Shown: one piece after another, positions 31,703-43,348 of the stretch | Numbering within the stretch: the first letter of the stretch is position 1 | Layout: each line of letters starts with the position of its first letter | Assembly (NCBI RefSeq): GCF_007097525.1 | Contig: NZ_VKDD01000001.1 | Span: 73,554-137,553, forward strand | Direction: 5' to 3' | Length of the DNA: 64,000 bases | Source: Thalassomonas sp. M1454 | Lineage (GTDB): Bacteria > Pseudomonadota > Gammaproteobacteria > Enterobacterales > Alteromonadaceae | Made by a program: the position numbers and the translations under genes | The notes under the pieces: model-generated | What the model was told of the DNA's origin: nothing | Seen by the model: only the letters and a program-made list of their open reading frames with translations | Database searches by the model: none

Positions 31703-32917
31703 CTAAATTAATGTATTTAACTGCATAATTGGCTGAATTATCGCCATTACTATAAATAATACCACGCCAGCCATCGTAACCATAAGCGCTGGCTCAAATA
31801 TCTTTAAAGAGATACTTACCGTGGCATCGAACTCTCTGTCTTGGTTATCCGCTGCTCGCGTTAGCATTTGCTCTAACTCACCACTTTTCTCACCACTTGC
31901 TATCATGTGTAGCATCATCGGAGGAAATAGCTGCGTTTGTTTTAAAGAGTTTTGTAAACTCGCGCCTTCACGAACTTTGTCTGCTGCTTCTTGAACTTTC
32001 AATTTAATGTGTTCATTGGTTAGTACCTCACCAGCAATTTTCATGCTATCAAGTAAAGGTACCGCACTGGCAGTACATATACTTAATGTGCGGGCAAAGC
32101 GTGCAGTATTCAAGCCTCGAGTTACCTTGCCCATAATAGGCAAGAATAAACTACGTCGATGCACCATCATCTCAAACTCTGACTTTTTCATCATTTGTTT
32201 AAAGACAATACCTGCAATCACCATTAAGCCAATAATCCACAAGATATAATCTTGCAAAAATTCACTTACAGCAATTAAGAAACGAGTAGTCCCAGGTAAT
32301 TCTTGGCTCATATGCTCAAACTGGCCAACAATTTCAGGTACAACAGCAACAAGCAATATTGTAATAACGCCAACCGCAATGACAGTCATGATCACAGGAT
32401 AAATTAGTGCTTGGACTAACTGTGATTTCATATATTGACGTTTTTCAGTGTAATCAGCTAAGCGATTGAGAACATTGTCTAAATGCCCTGACTTTTCACC
32501 TGCTGCCACCATAGCGCGAAACAATTTATCAAACACGCCAGGAAACTCTGCCATTGACTCTGCTAAGCCATAACCTTCTGTTACTTTCGAGCGAACAGAC
32601 ATAATCATACTTTTGAGGCTATTTTTTTCACACTGTTCGCCAACGGCAACTAAGGCTTCTTCTAGCGGTAAACCTGATTCAACCAGGGTCGCTAACTGAC
32701 GAGTCATTAATGCTAGTTCTGCTGCAGATACTTTTTGCGAACCAAAGCGAGTACCTTTAGCTTGCTCTTTCGCTTTAGCTAAACTAGGCGTTACCTCAAT
32801 AGGTATTAAGCCTTTTTCTCGCAATAAACCACGTACTTGTCTAGCATTATCCCCTTCGATAACGCCTTTAGTATTTTTACCTTTGGCATTTACTGCTTGA
32901 TAATCAAATGCTGGCAT
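31703..32917 (-). CDS. gspF: Type II secretion inner-membrane platform protein GspF
   Basis: GspF is the polytopic platform protein that works with the GspE motor. Two GspF domains (about 70-195 and 270-395) each end in membrane helices, three in all. Signatures such as MTRQLATLVESGLPLEEAL and ASGEKSGELEQML are present. Length 404 is typical. It starts 2 bases after gspE. Confidence 0.97.
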   Translation of the reverse strand: MPAFDYQAVNAKGKNTKGVIEGDNARQVRGLLREKGLIPIEVTPSLAKAKEQAKGTRFGSQKVSAAELALMTRQLATLVESGLPLEEALVAVGEQCEKNSLKSMIMSVRSKVTEGYGLAESMAEFPGVFDKLFRAMVAAGEKSGHLDNVLNRLADYTEKRQYMKSQLVQALIYPVIMTVIAVGVITILLVAVVPEIVGQFEHMSQELPGTTRFLIAVSEFLQDYILWIIGLMVIAGIVFKQMMKKSEFEMMVHRRSLFLPIMGKVTRGLNTARFARTLSICTASAVPLLDSMKIAGEVLTNEHIKLKVQEAADKVREGASLQNSLKQTQLFPPMMLHMIASGEKSGELEQMLTRAADNQDREFDATVSISLKIFEPALMVTMAGVVLFIVMAIIQPIMQLNTLI

Positions 32918-32919
32918 AG

Positions 32920-34497
32920 TTAACCTTCTCTGGTCACTCGCATGACTTCTTCTAAAGTAGTGAAGCCTGCTAAAACTTTACCAAAGCCATCTTGACGAAT
33001 ACTAGGCGTGTGATCACGGACAAATTTTTCAATTGCTTGCTCGCCTTCACCGTTGTGAATTTTTTCACGAACAGCGTCATCAACGACTAATAGCTCATGA
33101 ATACCTGTACGGCCACGATAGCCAAGGTAATTACAACTAACACAGCCTTTCGCTCTGTAGATATGCTGCGTGTTGCCATCACTGATACCTAATAACTTAG
33201 CTTCTTCTTCCGTTGGAATATGTACTTCTTTACACTCATTACAAAGCGTTCTTACTAAGCGCTGAGCAAGTACACCAAGCAAACTTGATGATAATAAGAA
33301 TGGTTCAACACCCATATCTTCTAGACGCGTAATCGCACCTGCGGCGGTATTGGTATGTAATGTAGATAATACCAAGTGACCAGTTAAACTTGCCTGTACA
33401 GCAATTTGTGCCGTTTCTAAATCACGGATCTCACCAACCATTACAACATCAGGATCTTGTCGTAAGATTGCTCGTAAGCCGCGAGCAAAAGTCATATCAA
33501 CTTTACTATTAACCTGTGTTTGGCCTATACCTTCAATAGCAAATTCAATCGGATCTTCAACCGTTAAAATGTTACGTTCGTTGGCATCAATTTGAGTTAG
33601 ACCGGCATAAAGGGTTGTACTTTTACCTGAACCGGTTGGTCCGGTAACAAGAATAATACCATGCGGCTTACTGATAACTTCGGTGAAAGTTTTACGACCG
33701 GCTTCGGTCATGCCTAGATCTTTTAAATTTAAACGGGCGGCATTTTTATCAAGTAAACGTAGTACGACACGTTCACCATGACTCGAAGGCATAGTTGATA
33801 CACGGACATCTACCGCGCGACCTGCGATTCTTAATGAGATACGACCATCTTGAGGAACTCGCTTTTCAGCAATATCAAGCTTTGCCATTACCTTAATACG
33901 CGAGACTAACATTGAAGCAAGTTTGCGGTTTGGTTTTAAGATTTCACGCAATACACCATCAACTCGGAAACGGATCTTTAAGACTTTTTCAAACGTTTCA
34001 ATATGAATATCTGAAGCACCTTCTTTGATCGCTTCACTTAACATTGCATTAATCATCTTAATGATCGGTGCATCGTCTTCGTTTTCAAGTAAGTCTTCTG
34101 ATTCTTGAAATTCGTCCGCTAAAGAATAGAGATTAGCTTCGTTGCCAATATCTTCCATCATTTGCTTAGCTTCAGATGAACCTCGTTGGTATGCTTGCGT
34201 TAATAGTTGTTCAAAGTCTTCAGCTGAGTGTTTAGTAATGCTATAACTAGCACCTAAAAAGCGTCTTACTTCCAATAAAATATCTGCAGAAACTAACTCT
34301 GTACAATGTAATATAAAGCCATCATCTAAATCTTCAATTAATACACTGTGACGTTTAGCAAAACCAAACGGTAAGCGAAATTTATATTCAGATGATTCTT
34401 CTTCCTCAAGTAACTCTTCTTCATTATCAAGAGTTTCTAGGGCTTGCGTTTCTAAGCTGTCAACACTAAGAGTTTCGGAATTATTGCTCATTACCAT
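32920..34497 (-). CDS. gspE: Type II secretion ATPase GspE
   Basis: GspE is the cytoplasmic hexameric ATPase that drives pseudopilus assembly. Walker A GPTGSGKS is at 286-293. The Asp box, Walker B ([12 protein letters not shown]) and His box ([11 protein letters not shown]) follow. A four-cysteine zinc site (CNEC and CVSC) lies near the C-terminus. An acidic stretch of Glu residues fills about 25-37. It overlaps gspD by 17 bases; an ATG two codons further in is also possible as start. Confidence 0.97.
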   Translation of the reverse strand: MVMSNNSETLSVDSLETQALETLDNEEELLEEEESSEYKFRLPFGFAKRHSVLIEDLDDGFILHCTELVSADILLEVRRFLGASYSITKHSAEDFEQLLTQAYQRGSSEAKQMMEDIGNEANLYSLADEFQESEDLLENEDDAPIIKMINAMLSEAIKEGASDIHIETFEKVLKIRFRVDGVLREILKPNRKLASMLVSRIKVMAKLDIAEKRVPQDGRISLRIAGRAVDVRVSTMPSSHGERVVLRLLDKNAARLNLKDLGMTEAGRKTFTEVISKPHGIILVTGPTGSGKSTTLYAGLTQIDANERNILTVEDPIEFAIEGIGQTQVNSKVDMTFARGLRAILRQDPDVVMVGEIRDLETAQIAVQASLTGHLVLSTLHTNTAAGAITRLEDMGVEPFLLSSSLLGVLAQRLVRTLCNECKEVHIPTEEEAKLLGISDGNTQHIYRAKGCVSCNYLGYRGRTGIHELLVVDDAVREKIHNGEGEQAIEKFVRDHTPSIRQDGFGKVLAGFTTLEEVMRVTREG

Positions 34498-36613
34498 CTT
34501 GCTCTAATGTATTATTTTCAGGATCTTTACCTAACTCTTCAATCGCCCTTTCTTCCATGTACTCATCAAATGTAGGAGGTAATTCCAAATCATCTTTCCA
34601 CTCAGGTAGTAATGGAAGTACTGCGTCATCCATTAGCGCTAAGCCCTCTTCCTGCTTACGCAACTCATCAGCTCGCATAAAATTGTATTTCTCTTTTGAA
34701 ATACTATTTAAGATATCGCCTTCACGAATAATGGTTGGCTTGATAAATACCATTAAGTTACGTTTACGAGTTGTGTTACCGGTTGAACGGAATAGCGCAC
34801 CAATGAATGGTATATCACCTAAAATTGGCACCTTTTGCTGACTTTCTTGTACATCTTCGTCGATTAAACCACCAAGGATAATGGTATCACCATGATCGGC
34901 CATTACCGTAGTTTTGATCTCACGTTTGTTGATAGCAATATCAACACCTGTAGTACCACTTACACTAGATACTTCTTGCTCAATGGTTAATTGCACACCT
35001 GAGCCTTCATTTACTTGTGGGGTAACTTTCAGTTTAATACCAACTTCTTTACGTTCAACAGTTTGGAACGGGTTAGCATTATTACTACCTGTTGCAGAGC
35101 CAGTTATAATTGGTACTTCTTGACCAACAATAAAGTATGCTTCTTCATTATCTAGTGTAGTAATACTTGGCGTTGCAAGAATATTAGAATTAGTATCAGT
35201 ACTAACTGCTTGTACTATAGCACCCCAACCATCTTCAACTACACCAAACATCATGCCGTTTACGTTACCAAGCAATTGCGCAAGAATACTGTAATCGCCA
35301 TCAACATCTGGGTTGGTAGTTGTCACAGGATTACCATTGCCATCAATAGTAGTAACTGTATTACCTTCTTCACCCTCAGCAGCTATAGCGCCAGCTGCAA
35401 CGCCACTAATTGGCACTATGCCATTATTAAATTGCGTAAAGCCACCTTCTTCATGGAACCATTGCACACCAAGCTGTGCACCTTCGCTTTCAAACACTTC
35501 AACAATAATAGCTTCAACAAGTACTTGTGCACGGCGAACATCTAATTGACGAATCACTGACTCAAGTGAGCGAAGCATGTCAGGTTCTGCGGTAATAACT
35601 ATGGTATTTGTATCAGCATGAGAGTCGATACTAACATTACGGTTAGAACCTCTTCGAGATGCAGTAGTAGTTTTGCTTGAACTAGTTTTAGAAGTGGTCG
35701 CACTGGCCTGCATGCTATCACTTACACTTTGTAAAACTGAGACTAAGTCTTCCGCTTTAGAGTATTTTAAATAATAAACGCGAGTATTACCTACCGACTC
35801 TAGCTCGCTGTCTAAACGGTTAATTAGTTTGGTAATTCTTTCTCTGGCTTGCGCTTCACCACTAATAATTACTGAGTTAGTGCGATCATCGGCAACAATT
35901 TTAGGAATTAAAAAAGCAGGGGTATCTGATTTACCCGATTTTGGCTTATTAATATTTTCAATAATACGAACAATTTCGCTTGCTGAAGCATATTTTAAAT
36001 TAACGATTTGTACATCTTGGTCACCGGCTTTATCAACACGTTGAATGATATTAACCAAGCGATTAACAACCGCTGCCGTACCTGTAAGCATAATTACATT
36101 CGATGGTTCGTAATGCACAACATTACCACCACCAGCTTGGTCGCTTAACTGTCTTAGTAATGGTGAAAGTTCACGTACTGAAACATTTTTAACTTCCAAC
36201 ACTCGAGTAACCATCTCATCGCCAACACCAGGGTTTTCATCACCAACTACTGGAATTGCTGAGGTTTTAGCGTTTTTGTTAGGTACAACTTTAAAAACAT
36301 TGTTGTCCATCTCAACAACAGAGAAACCGTATACTTCTAATACGTTTAAAAAGAATTGGTAGTACTGCTCTTCAGTTAATAAATCGTAACTACGAACATT
36401 AATTTTACCCCTAACTTTTGGGTCAATAATAATTGTTTTCTTAAGACTCTTACCAACAATATTAATAAATTCGGTGATTTCAGTGCCCTTGAAATTTGGC
36501 GAATATTGAGCCGCAGATACTGAAGCTATAGCTAAAGTGCAGCCAATAGAAATGGTTGCAACAAGGTTAATTGCAACGCGTTTAATGTGCTTTGCGCTAA
36601 GAAGCAGGCGCAT
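34481..36613 (-). CDS. gspD: Type II secretion outer-membrane secretin GspD
   Basis: GspD forms the outer-membrane channel. A signal peptide ends near residue 34 ([10 protein letters not shown]). N0 to N3 domains fill about 35-335, with a Ser/Thr-rich loop in N3 ([17 protein letters not shown]). The secretin core follows, with [13 protein letters not shown] and the [15 protein letters not shown] signature. The tail is acidic. Length 710. No pilotin gene is visible nearby. Confidence 0.97.
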   Translation of the reverse strand: MRLLLSAKHIKRVAINLVATISIGCTLAIASVSAAQYSPNFKGTEITEFINIVGKSLKKTIIIDPKVRGKINVRSYDLLTEEQYYQFFLNVLEVYGFSVVEMDNNVFKVVPNKNAKTSAIPVVGDENPGVGDEMVTRVLEVKNVSVRELSPLLRQLSDQAGGGNVVHYEPSNVIMLTGTAAVVNRLVNIIQRVDKAGDQDVQIVNLKYASASEIVRIIENINKPKSGKSDTPAFLIPKIVADDRTNSVIISGEAQARERITKLINRLDSELESVGNTRVYYLKYSKAEDLVSVLQSVSDSMQASATTSKTSSSKTTTASRRGSNRNVSIDSHADTNTIVITAEPDMLRSLESVIRQLDVRRAQVLVEAIIVEVFESEGAQLGVQWFHEEGGFTQFNNGIVPISGVAAGAIAAEGEEGNTVTTIDGNGNPVTTTNPDVDGDYSILAQLLGNVNGMMFGVVEDGWGAIVQAVSTDTNSNILATPSITTLDNEEAYFIVGQEVPIITGSATGSNNANPFQTVERKEVGIKLKVTPQVNEGSGVQLTIEQEVSSVSGTTGVDIAINKREIKTTVMADHGDTIILGGLIDEDVQESQQKVPILGDIPFIGALFRSTGNTTRKRNLMVFIKPTIIREGDILNSISKEKYNFMRADELRKQEEGLALMDDAVLPLLPEWKDDLELPPTFDEYMEERAIEELGKDPENNTLEQDGNEQ

Positions 36614-36629
36614 GTACTTTCTCCAAAAT

Positions 36630-37574
36630 TTAATTATTTAATGCCATTGATATGCTGTGCAATTCACCAGCACGCTCTACCAACAGGTCAACATGTTCGG
36701 CTTTTCTTAACTCGATAAGTGCTTTTTGTGCTTGGCGCATATCGGTTAAATCTTTACCATTAATTTGTACGGCTATATCGCCTGGTTTTAAGCCGACCCC
36801 TGCGAAAAACTCAGGGTCTTTATTCGGCATTAAACGATAGCCTTTTACTACGCCATCCTTACGATAAGGAGACACTTTAATATAATCAGTTAACTTAGCA
36901 GGATTTGCTAAAATATCTGAACGAGCTTTCGCAACTCTCTCTTTAATCCTTGCTTGCTTTTCGGGATCAATTTTTGTTTCTGATTTACTGGTTACTTTAG
37001 TTGCAGTTCTTTTTTGCTCCGTAATCGCGCCAGCGCTTCCCGGTACAGTTTTAGTATAGTCAAAGCCATCAAGCATTAGCGTTTCATTACGTCCCGATGT
37101 CTCGATAATTACACGGTCAGTATAAACTTGTTTTAATATAGTGCGCGTGCCTTCAATTTTTTCATCAATACCATAGGTTTCTTGCTTGCCTTTGGATTCT
37201 ATAATTGCAGCAGCTATAGTCGGGTCACTCGAAGCTACAAGACCTGTTAGCGTTAATTGCAACTTAGTTTCTGGAGCAGCTTCGATTTTTTCAACTTCTT
37301 TTTTAACTACTGGTTTTTTGTTATATTCACCAAATAAATTTAGCTGTTGAATTTCTCTAATATTAATTTGTTCACTACTACTAACATTAGCTACACTATT
37401 AGTGTTATTAACGACGTAGTTTTCTGTTTTTGCAGGGACTAATTTCCAAGTAAAATCGGCAAACCAGAAAGCGATATAAGTTAATAATAAAACTATGATC
37501 GTCTGTGTTAAACGCTCTTGTGGCACTTTTGCCCACAAGGCCTTAATTTTATTGATGATTAACACTAGATCCAT
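36630..37574 (-). CDS. gspC: Type II secretion protein GspC
   Basis: GspC links the inner-membrane platform to the secretin. One N-terminal helix (about 23-41) is followed by the homology region (LQLTLTGLVASSDPTIAAAII). The C-terminal PDZ domain starts near KGYRLMPNKDPEFFAGVGLK. Length 314. First gene of the cluster; its promoter must lie in the 186-base gap shared with the divergent hslR. Confidence 0.95.
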   Translation of the reverse strand: MDLVLIINKIKALWAKVPQERLTQTIIVLLLTYIAFWFADFTWKLVPAKTENYVVNNTNSVANVSSSEQINIREIQQLNLFGEYNKKPVVKKEVEKIEAAPETKLQLTLTGLVASSDPTIAAAIIESKGKQETYGIDEKIEGTRTILKQVYTDRVIIETSGRNETLMLDGFDYTKTVPGSAGAITEQKRTATKVTSKSETKIDPEKQARIKERVAKARSDILANPAKLTDYIKVSPYRKDGVVKGYRLMPNKDPEFFAGVGLKPGDIAVQINGKDLTDMRQAQKALIELRKAEHVDLLVERAGELHSISMALNN

Positions 37575-37760
37575 GATGAGTATATTGACTTTTATAATGA
37601 CGAAAAATTATTCTGCTCCTGATAATACTTGACCGGGCGCTGAGCAACAAGTCAATAAGCCCATTTATTGGTATTTAATTTACTTTCTGTAACATATTTG
37701 TAAGCATTCCACTTTAAATTGTTCATTAGTACAATATTATTAACAAAAGCAGGTTATTTT

Positions 37761-38180
37761 TTGACAAAAAACTCACAAAAAAATTCAAAACAAGCTAATC
37801 AAGACAGCGTAAGATTAGATAAATGGCTTTGGGCTGCTAGATTTTATAAAACTCGTGCTATTGCTAAAAATATGATTGATGGCGGCAAAGTGTTTTATAA
37901 TGGTCAACGCAGTAAATCGAGCAAAGCGGTATCGATAGGTGATAAAATTCGCATTCGTCAGGGCTTTGATGAGCGCGAAGTGATTGTCGACATACTTGCT
38001 GACACACGAAGAGATGCAACCTTTGCACAAACTTTGTATACAGAAACTCAAGACAGTATTAACACCCGCGAGAAAACAGCGGAAGCAAGGCGACAAGGTA
38101 TTCTATTGAGCCCGGCAAGCGATACTAAACCAGATAAAAAACAACGTCGTCAAATACGACAATTTAAAGAAAGGAACTAA
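37761..38180 (+). CDS. hslR: Ribosome-associated heat shock protein Hsp15 (HslR)
   Basis: HslR binds free 50S subunits carrying nascent chains after heat shock. The S4 RNA-binding domain begins VRLDKWLWAARFYKTRA and includes GGKVFYNGQRSKSSK. The C-terminus is basic. I choose the TTG at 37761, 7 bases after AGG, giving 139 residues near the E. coli length of 133. A TTG at 37719 would add 14 unmatched residues. It is followed at once by hslO. Confidence 0.92.
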   Translation: MTKNSQKNSKQANQDSVRLDKWLWAARFYKTRAIAKNMIDGGKVFYNGQRSKSSKAVSIGDKIRIRQGFDEREVIVDILADTRRDATFAQTLYTETQDSINTREKTAEARRQGILLSPASDTKPDKKQRRQIRQFKERN

Positions 38181-38181
38181 A

Positions 38182-39039
38182 GTGGCTAATAATTTCGATG
38201 TACTAAATCGCTATTTATTTGAAGATTTGCATGCCCGTGGTGAGCTTGTGCAATTAGATCAAAGCTTTAAGCAAATCATCCAAAATCATCAATATCCAGA
38301 TGCAGTAACCTCTTTGTTAGGAGAGTTGTTAGCTGCAACTTGCTTATTAACAGCTACTTTAAAATTTGAAGGTGAAATATCTGTTCAGTTACAAGGTGAC
38401 GGTCCGGTACAGTATATGGTGATTAATGGTAATCACTTACAGCAAATGCGCGGTATTGCTAATGTAACAGGCAATGTGAGCGGAAATAGCTTAACCGAGC
38501 TTTTAGGAAAAGCGAATATGGTAATAACCATTAGTCCTAAAAATGGTGAACGCTATCAAGGCGTTGTTGCTCTTGAAGGTGAAACATTAGCTCAATGTTT
38601 AGAACATTACTTTATGAGTTCTGAACAGTTAGACACTAAAATTTGGTTATTCTCTGACACAAAAAAAATGCAGTCAGGAGGCAGTTTATTGCAAGTTGTT
38701 CCTGATTCAGATGATAAAGAACAACAACTCGCCGATTTCGATCATATTGCGCAATTAACCAATACCATTAAAGCCGATGAAGTTTTTGAACTTGCAGCAA
38801 ATGAACTATTGTATCGTTTATATCACGAACAAAGAGTAATGATGTTTGATCCACAACCAGTATCATTTGTGTGTGGTTGTTCAGAAGATAAATGTTTAAC
38901 GGCAATCGCTAACATTGGTAGAGAAGGTATTGAACAACATTTAGCTGAGCAAGGTGAGATTGCAATTACCTGTGACTTTTGTAAAACACAGTACATTTTT
39001 GACAACAATAAATTGCAACCTTTACTAAATCCAAACTAG
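38182..39039 (+). CDS. hslO: Redox-regulated chaperone Hsp33 (HslO)
   Basis: Hsp33 is a holdase switched on by oxidation of its zinc cysteines. The substrate-binding domain fills residues 1-180. The C-terminal redox switch has CGC and CDFC pairs, forming the CxC...CxxC zinc site; a further cysteine lies in CSEDKC. GTG start 1 base after the hslR stop, so they form an operon. Length 285 against 292 in E. coli. Confidence 0.96.
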   Translation: MANNFDVLNRYLFEDLHARGELVQLDQSFKQIIQNHQYPDAVTSLLGELLAATCLLTATLKFEGEISVQLQGDGPVQYMVINGNHLQQMRGIANVTGNVSGNSLTELLGKANMVITISPKNGERYQGVVALEGETLAQCLEHYFMSSEQLDTKIWLFSDTKKMQSGGSLLQVVPDSDDKEQQLADFDHIAQLTNTIKADEVFELAANELLYRLYHEQRVMMFDPQPVSFVCGCSEDKCLTAIANIGREGIEQHLAEQGEIAITCDFCKTQYIFDNNKLQPLLNPN

Positions 39040-39051
39040 CCAAAATCAATT

Positions 39052-39090
39052 CAGAAAATGTATGTAATTTTATTACATACATTTTCTGTT
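39052..39090 (+). terminator. Hairpin terminator after hslO
   Basis: A perfect 16-bp stem (39052-39067 with 39073-39088) with a TTTTA loop lies 12 bases past the hslO stop. The U tract is weak. A second 9-bp hairpin (39090-39098 with 39110-39118) follows directly. Confidence 0.65.
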
Positions 39091-39268
39091 AAAAATCACT
39101 AAAAGCCTCTGATTTTTAGTAAAAAAACTCCACTTTGATCCCCCTATAAAAAAACTTTCATTCATTGCAACATTTCCCTTTTATTAACGTTACATTTTGG
39201 TTAATATCGCATCAATCGAACTGAATTTTAGAATTTTTACTCTAACCTGCTTTGGGAGCTTAGCCAGC

Positions 39269-40876
39269 ATGACTAACGCGAAAACAATTGATTTATCACA
39301 ATATGGCATTAACGATACAGCAGAAGTTGTATATAACCCTTCTTATGAGTTGCTATTTGCCGAAGAAACAAAGCCTGGATTAGAAGGTTATGAAAAAGGC
39401 ACAGTGACTAAATCAGGTGCGGTTGCTGTAGATACCGGGATCTTTACTGGTCGCTCACCAAAAGATAAATACATAGTTAGAGACGATACAACGCGTGATA
39501 CTGTGTGGTGGTCTGATCAAGGTAAAAATGACAATAAGCCAATGACTCCTGAAACTTGGTCAAAGTTAAAAGGCTTAGTTACCGCACAACTTTCTAATAA
39601 GCGCTTATTCGTGGTTGATACTTTTTGTGGTGCCAATGCTGATACTCGTTTAAAAGTACGTTTTATTACTGAAGTAGCATGGCAAGCTCATTTCGTAAAG
39701 AATATGTTCATTCGTCCAACAGATGCAGAATTAGCTAACTACGAACCTGACTTCGTAGTGATGAATGGTGCAAAAACTAATAATACCGATTGGCAAGCTC
39801 AAGGCTTGAACTCTGAAAACTTTGTTGCGTTTAACTTAACTGAAAAAATGCAGTTAATTGGCGGTACATGGTATGGCGGTGAAATGAAGAAAGGTATGTT
39901 CTCGATGATGAACTACTTATTACCTCTTAAAGGTATCGCTTCAATGCACTGTAGTGCTAACGTTTGTAAAGATGGTAAAACGGCTATCTTCTTTGGTTTA
40001 TCTGGAACAGGTAAAACAACCTTATCTACCGATCCAAAGCGTGAGTTGATCGGTGACGATGAGCATGGCTGGGATGATAACGGTATTTTCAACTTTGAAG
40101 GTGGTTGTTACGCTAAAACCATTAACCTATCAAAAGAAAACGAACCTGATATCTATAATGCAATCCGTCGTGATGCACTATTAGAGAATGTTGTTGTGAA
40201 GGATGATGGTGAAGTTGATTACGACGATGGTTCAAAAACTGAAAATACTCGTGTTTCATACCCTATTCACCATATAGAGAATATTGTTAAGCCTGTTTCA
40301 AAAGCGGGTCATGCTACTAAAGTTATTTTCTTAACGGCTGATGCATTCGGTGTATTACCACCAGTTGCCAAGCTTACTCCAGAGCAAACAGAATATTACT
40401 TCTTATCTGGCTTTACAGCTAAATTAGCTGGTACTGAGCGTGGCATTACCGAACCAACACCAACATTCTCAAGTTGTTTTGGTGCTGCTTTCCTAAGCTT
40501 ACACCCAACTAAATATGCAGATGTGCTAGTTAAGCGCATGCAAGCATCAGGTGCAGAAGCTTACTTAGTAAATACCGGTTGGAATGGCTCTGGCAAACGT
40601 ATATCAATAAAAGATACACGTGCGATTATTGATGCCATATTAGATGGCAGCATTGAAAAAGCAGAAATGCATAACCTACCTTTATTCAACTTAAGTGTGC
40701 CAGCAGCACTGCATGATGTTGAAAGTGGAATTTTAGATCCTCGTGACACATACGCAAATAGCGAAGATTGGGATACTAAAGCTGATGACTTAGCCAAACG
40801 CTTTGTTGCTAACTTTGAGAAGTTTACCGATACAGAGCATGGTGCTAACTTAGTTGCAGCTGGTCCTCAATTATAA
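39269..40876 (+). CDS. pckA: Phosphoenolpyruvate carboxykinase (ATP)
   Basis: PckA converts oxaloacetate and ATP to PEP, the entry to gluconeogenesis. Family blocks are intact: [27 protein letters not shown], the [15 protein letters not shown] stretch, P-loop GLSGTGKTT and the metal-binding [12 protein letters not shown] start at ATG 39269 ([13 protein letters not shown]) with GGGAG upstream, giving 535 residues. An in-frame TTG at 39197 adds 24 residues the family lacks. It is monocistronic with a strong terminator. Confidence 0.96.
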   Translation: MTNAKTIDLSQYGINDTAEVVYNPSYELLFAEETKPGLEGYEKGTVTKSGAVAVDTGIFTGRSPKDKYIVRDDTTRDTVWWSDQGKNDNKPMTPETWSKLKGLVTAQLSNKRLFVVDTFCGANADTRLKVRFITEVAWQAHFVKNMFIRPTDAELANYEPDFVVMNGAKTNNTDWQAQGLNSENFVAFNLTEKMQLIGGTWYGGEMKKGMFSMMNYLLPLKGIASMHCSANVCKDGKTAIFFGLSGTGKTTLSTDPKRELIGDDEHGWDDNGIFNFEGGCYAKTINLSKENEPDIYNAIRRDALLENVVVKDDGEVDYDDGSKTENTRVSYPIHHIENIVKPVSKAGHATKVIFLTADAFGVLPPVAKLTPEQTEYYFLSGFTAKLAGTERGITEPTPTFSSCFGAAFLSLHPTKYADVLVKRMQASGAEAYLVNTGWNGSGKRISIKDTRAIIDAILDGSIEKAEMHNLPLFNLSVPAALHDVESGILDPRDTYANSEDWDTKADDLAKRFVANFEKFTDTEHGANLVAAGPQL

Positions 40877-40899
40877 GAACATCAGCATTAAATCTAAAG

Positions 40900-40925
40900 A
40901 AGCCGCTCGTTGAGCGGCTTTTTTG
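40900..40925 (+). terminator. Rho-independent terminator of pckA
   Basis: A 9-bp stem AAGCCGCTC/GAGCGGCTT with a GTT loop is followed by a T run. It lies 24 bases past the pckA stop. Confidence 0.93.
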
Positions 40926-40947
40926 TCTAAATATAGCAATAAAAATA

Positions 40948-41475
40948 TTATTTGCGGTTTGAAATTTTAGTAGCTAAGGCAACAAACTCGCTGCAATTGG
41001 TATGTAATTGTTTAAGCAATTTCCACTTTTTGCCATTAGCTAAATAAATTGTATATTGAATATTATTTGCCTGATGCCCGACATTCTTTTCGGTGATGTT
41101 GACAATGTCCTGCCATTTATATAGGTCTAGTTTAGTAGTATAAAATGGCGAAGTGATAAACTCCTCTTCATTAAAATAACTTCGATATCTAAATGTATGA
41201 GCAATAAAGGTTAAATAGGCTAAAGCAAAAAAAACAGTAAATACAAATGCACCTTGCTGCTCTGGCGGATCAACCACAAACATATAACCTAAAACCGTGG
41301 CAATAAATGTAGAAAAATAAGCGATTATTTGCGCTAATAAGGTAAATTTTATTACTTTATATTGGTTAAATTTCTGCTGTTGTCTTTGCTCAAATTGATG
41401 ATTTAAATAACCGACAATAGCGACAACTATTATCGCTAACATAACCGCGTTGCTGCCGTTACTCGTTGAATCCAT
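40948..41475 (-). CDS. Uncharacterised membrane protein with PH-like C-terminus
   Basis: I do not recognise this 175-residue protein by name. One N-terminal helix (about 10-26) is followed by a basic, Gln-rich segment and two more helices (about 44-68 and 75-95). The C-terminal part (about 100-175) has alternating strands (FITSPFYTTKLDLYKWQDI, YTIYLANGKKWKLLKQ) resembling bacterial PH-like (YcxB or DUF-type) domains. I start at 41475 because AGTAGG precedes that ATG. It is convergent with pckA. Confidence 0.65.
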   Translation of the reverse strand: MDSTSNGSNAVMLAIIVVAIVGYLNHQFEQRQQQKFNQYKVIKFTLLAQIIAYFSTFIATVLGYMFVVDPPEQQGAFVFTVFFALAYLTFIAHTFRYRSYFNEEEFITSPFYTTKLDLYKWQDIVNITEKNVGHQANNIQYTIYLANGKKWKLLKQLHTNCSEFVALATKISNRK

Positions 41476-41684
41476 AAGACCTACTACTTTAAATGAGTGA
41501 TACAAGTTAAGTTTTGCTTTATCAAAACTTTCGACTAATATTTTTAAATACAAAACCTATTGCTAACCAATAGGCCAACTCATAGACATTCCAATCATAT
41601 AATAACAAAGCGAATAAATTGAGATATTTTAATTTAATTGCCGCTGTTCATGGATGAAACCCGACAATTTTTCAGGGTATCGAT

Positions 41685-42023
41685 ATGACCATATTAGATC
41701 AACAAGTGCCATTATCTAGCAATATATACTTTGCCTTACAAAGATACCGCACCTTTTGGCTATTACTTTGTTTAACTGCTGTAATTGACTATGTAACAAC
41801 ATTAAATTTTATGATTAATGGCAGTATTGCGCTAGAAGCTAATGTAGTTATTCGTCATTTAGCTTATGAGCTTGGTATTTTTCCAGGTGTTTTTATAGGA
41901 AAGTTATTACAGTTATTTTCTGGTGTGGCATTTTGCGCTTTATCAAGAGAGCTATCTCGAGCAATTTTATTATTACTGATTTTATTGAATCTACTCGCTA
42001 TTTTTATCAACACCGTTTATTAA
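41685..42023 (+). CDS. Small multi-spanning membrane protein, DUF5658-like
   Basis: A 112-residue protein with about three helices (about 26-44, 68-84 and 90-110). The pattern IDYVTTLNFMINGSIALEAN, with an Asp in the first helix and Glu-Ala-Asn after the loop, resembles DUF5658-type proteins of unknown function. A CAGGG ribosome site lies upstream. It stands alone between the PH-like gene and envZ, convergent with envZ. Confidence 0.6.
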   Translation: MTILDQQVPLSSNIYFALQRYRTFWLLLCLTAVIDYVTTLNFMINGSIALEANVVIRHLAYELGIFPGVFIGKLLQLFSGVAFCALSRELSRAILLLLILLNLLAIFINTVY

Positions 42024-42045
42024 AGCACGAAGTTTAAGCTCCGTT

Positions 42046-43338
42046 TTAACTAAGAGGCAACTCAACTACGGCAACTAAACCGCCAGACTTACGGTTGTGT
42101 AATGATACACAGCCACCATGCCCGTCAACTATGCGTTTTATAATTGCTAAACCTAAGCCACTACCTTGCGTACCTCGAGCTGTATCGCCTTGCGTAAACG
42201 GTTGGAATAGGCGCTGCATTTCACTTTCCGAAATGCCAGGGCCATGATCCGAAATTTTCACATAAGCAATGTTCTTACTTTGCTCTACACCACAATCAAT
42301 CTCGACATCACCATCACTGTATTTAAACGCGTTTTGAATTAGGTTGGCTAATACTCGCTTCATTGCTACGTATACCATAGGCAACTCAACGTCTTCACCA
42401 TAGCTTACCGTTAAGTTTCTGCCGTCAACTTGCTCAAGAGAGATCACATCTTCAATAAGGGTGTTTAACTTTGCCGGTTCCGATTTTTCCATCATGTCAT
42501 GGCGAATATAGTCAATAAACTGGTCAATGATATTATTCATATCTTCGATATCTTTTTCGATACCTTCTTTTAAATAGTCTTCGTTATCAGACATCATTTC
42601 ACTGGCTAGTCGAATACGAGTTAAGGGTGTGCGCAAGTCATGAGAGATACCGGCCATTAATAAGCTTCTATCGGCCTCAAGTTGCTTAATACCACCTGAC
42701 ATGTGATTAAAAGCGCGAGTCACAGCAACAACCTCTGTTGAACCTTGTTCCGTCAGAGGTTCAGGGAACTTGCCTTTACCGACATCTTCAGCAGCTTTTT
42801 CTAAAGCTTTAAGGGGCCTATTTAACTGCCTAACGAACAACCAACCGCCAGCAACACTTAACACACCAATCAACACCAGATAAAAAATAAGAGGGGAAAA
42901 GTTAGACTCTTCAAAACCGGTCAGTGGAATTTTGATCCATAAATTAGGAGCTTGTGGCGGGCGTATCCAAAATAGATACTCTTCTCCTTGGAAAATTCGA
43001 ACTTCAGCATCACCTTCTAGAAGTTCACTCATTTGTTTGGATAAAAAAGGATAATACTCGGCTTCAGCAAGACCTATGGATAAAGCGTCACGCTCACGAT
43101 AAACACCAATGCCGGTTTCTTTATGAAATGACTCAGCAAGCCTAGGGCTAAACTGCGCATCCCCCGCATCCATAAAAACCACTTTAACTTGTTTAGCTAA
43201 AAGTTGGTTTATTTGCTGCAAGCTGGGTTGAATCACATAAATAGCGACAGATAAATAGGATACAACTTGGTTTATTAACAGTAGAAAACCAATTAATAAA
43301 ACAGTTTGCCCAAAAGCGCTACGTGGTAATACCTTCAT
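42046..43338 (-). CDS. envZ: Osmosensing histidine kinase EnvZ
   Basis: EnvZ is the inner-membrane sensor kinase and phosphatase for OmpR. Two helices (about 10-34 and 149-168) flank the periplasmic part. HAMP is at about 170-222 and the phospho-accepting H233 lies in [12 protein letters not shown]. The ATPase has [16 protein letters not shown] and GSGLGL. Length 430 against 450 in E. coli. It starts 10 bases after ompR, in an ompR-envZ operon. Confidence 0.95.
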   Translation of the reverse strand: MKVLPRSAFGQTVLLIGFLLLINQVVSYLSVAIYVIQPSLQQINQLLAKQVKVVFMDAGDAQFSPRLAESFHKETGIGVYRERDALSIGLAEAEYYPFLSKQMSELLEGDAEVRIFQGEEYLFWIRPPQAPNLWIKIPLTGFEESNFSPLIFYLVLIGVLSVAGGWLFVRQLNRPLKALEKAAEDVGKGKFPEPLTEQGSTEVVAVTRAFNHMSGGIKQLEADRSLLMAGISHDLRTPLTRIRLASEMMSDNEDYLKEGIEKDIEDMNNIIDQFIDYIRHDMMEKSEPAKLNTLIEDVISLEQVDGRNLTVSYGEDVELPMVYVAMKRVLANLIQNAFKYSDGDVEIDCGVEQSKNIAYVKISDHGPGISESEMQRLFQPFTQGDTARGTQGSGLGLAIIKRIVDGHGGCVSLHNRKSGGLVAVVELPLS

Positions 43339-43348
43339 TTATTAAAAA

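Noticed and set aside
35210-35545. 111-codon open frame on the plus strand opposite gspD
   Set aside because: Lies inside the secretin gene with low-complexity His/Asn/Thr content and no start context.
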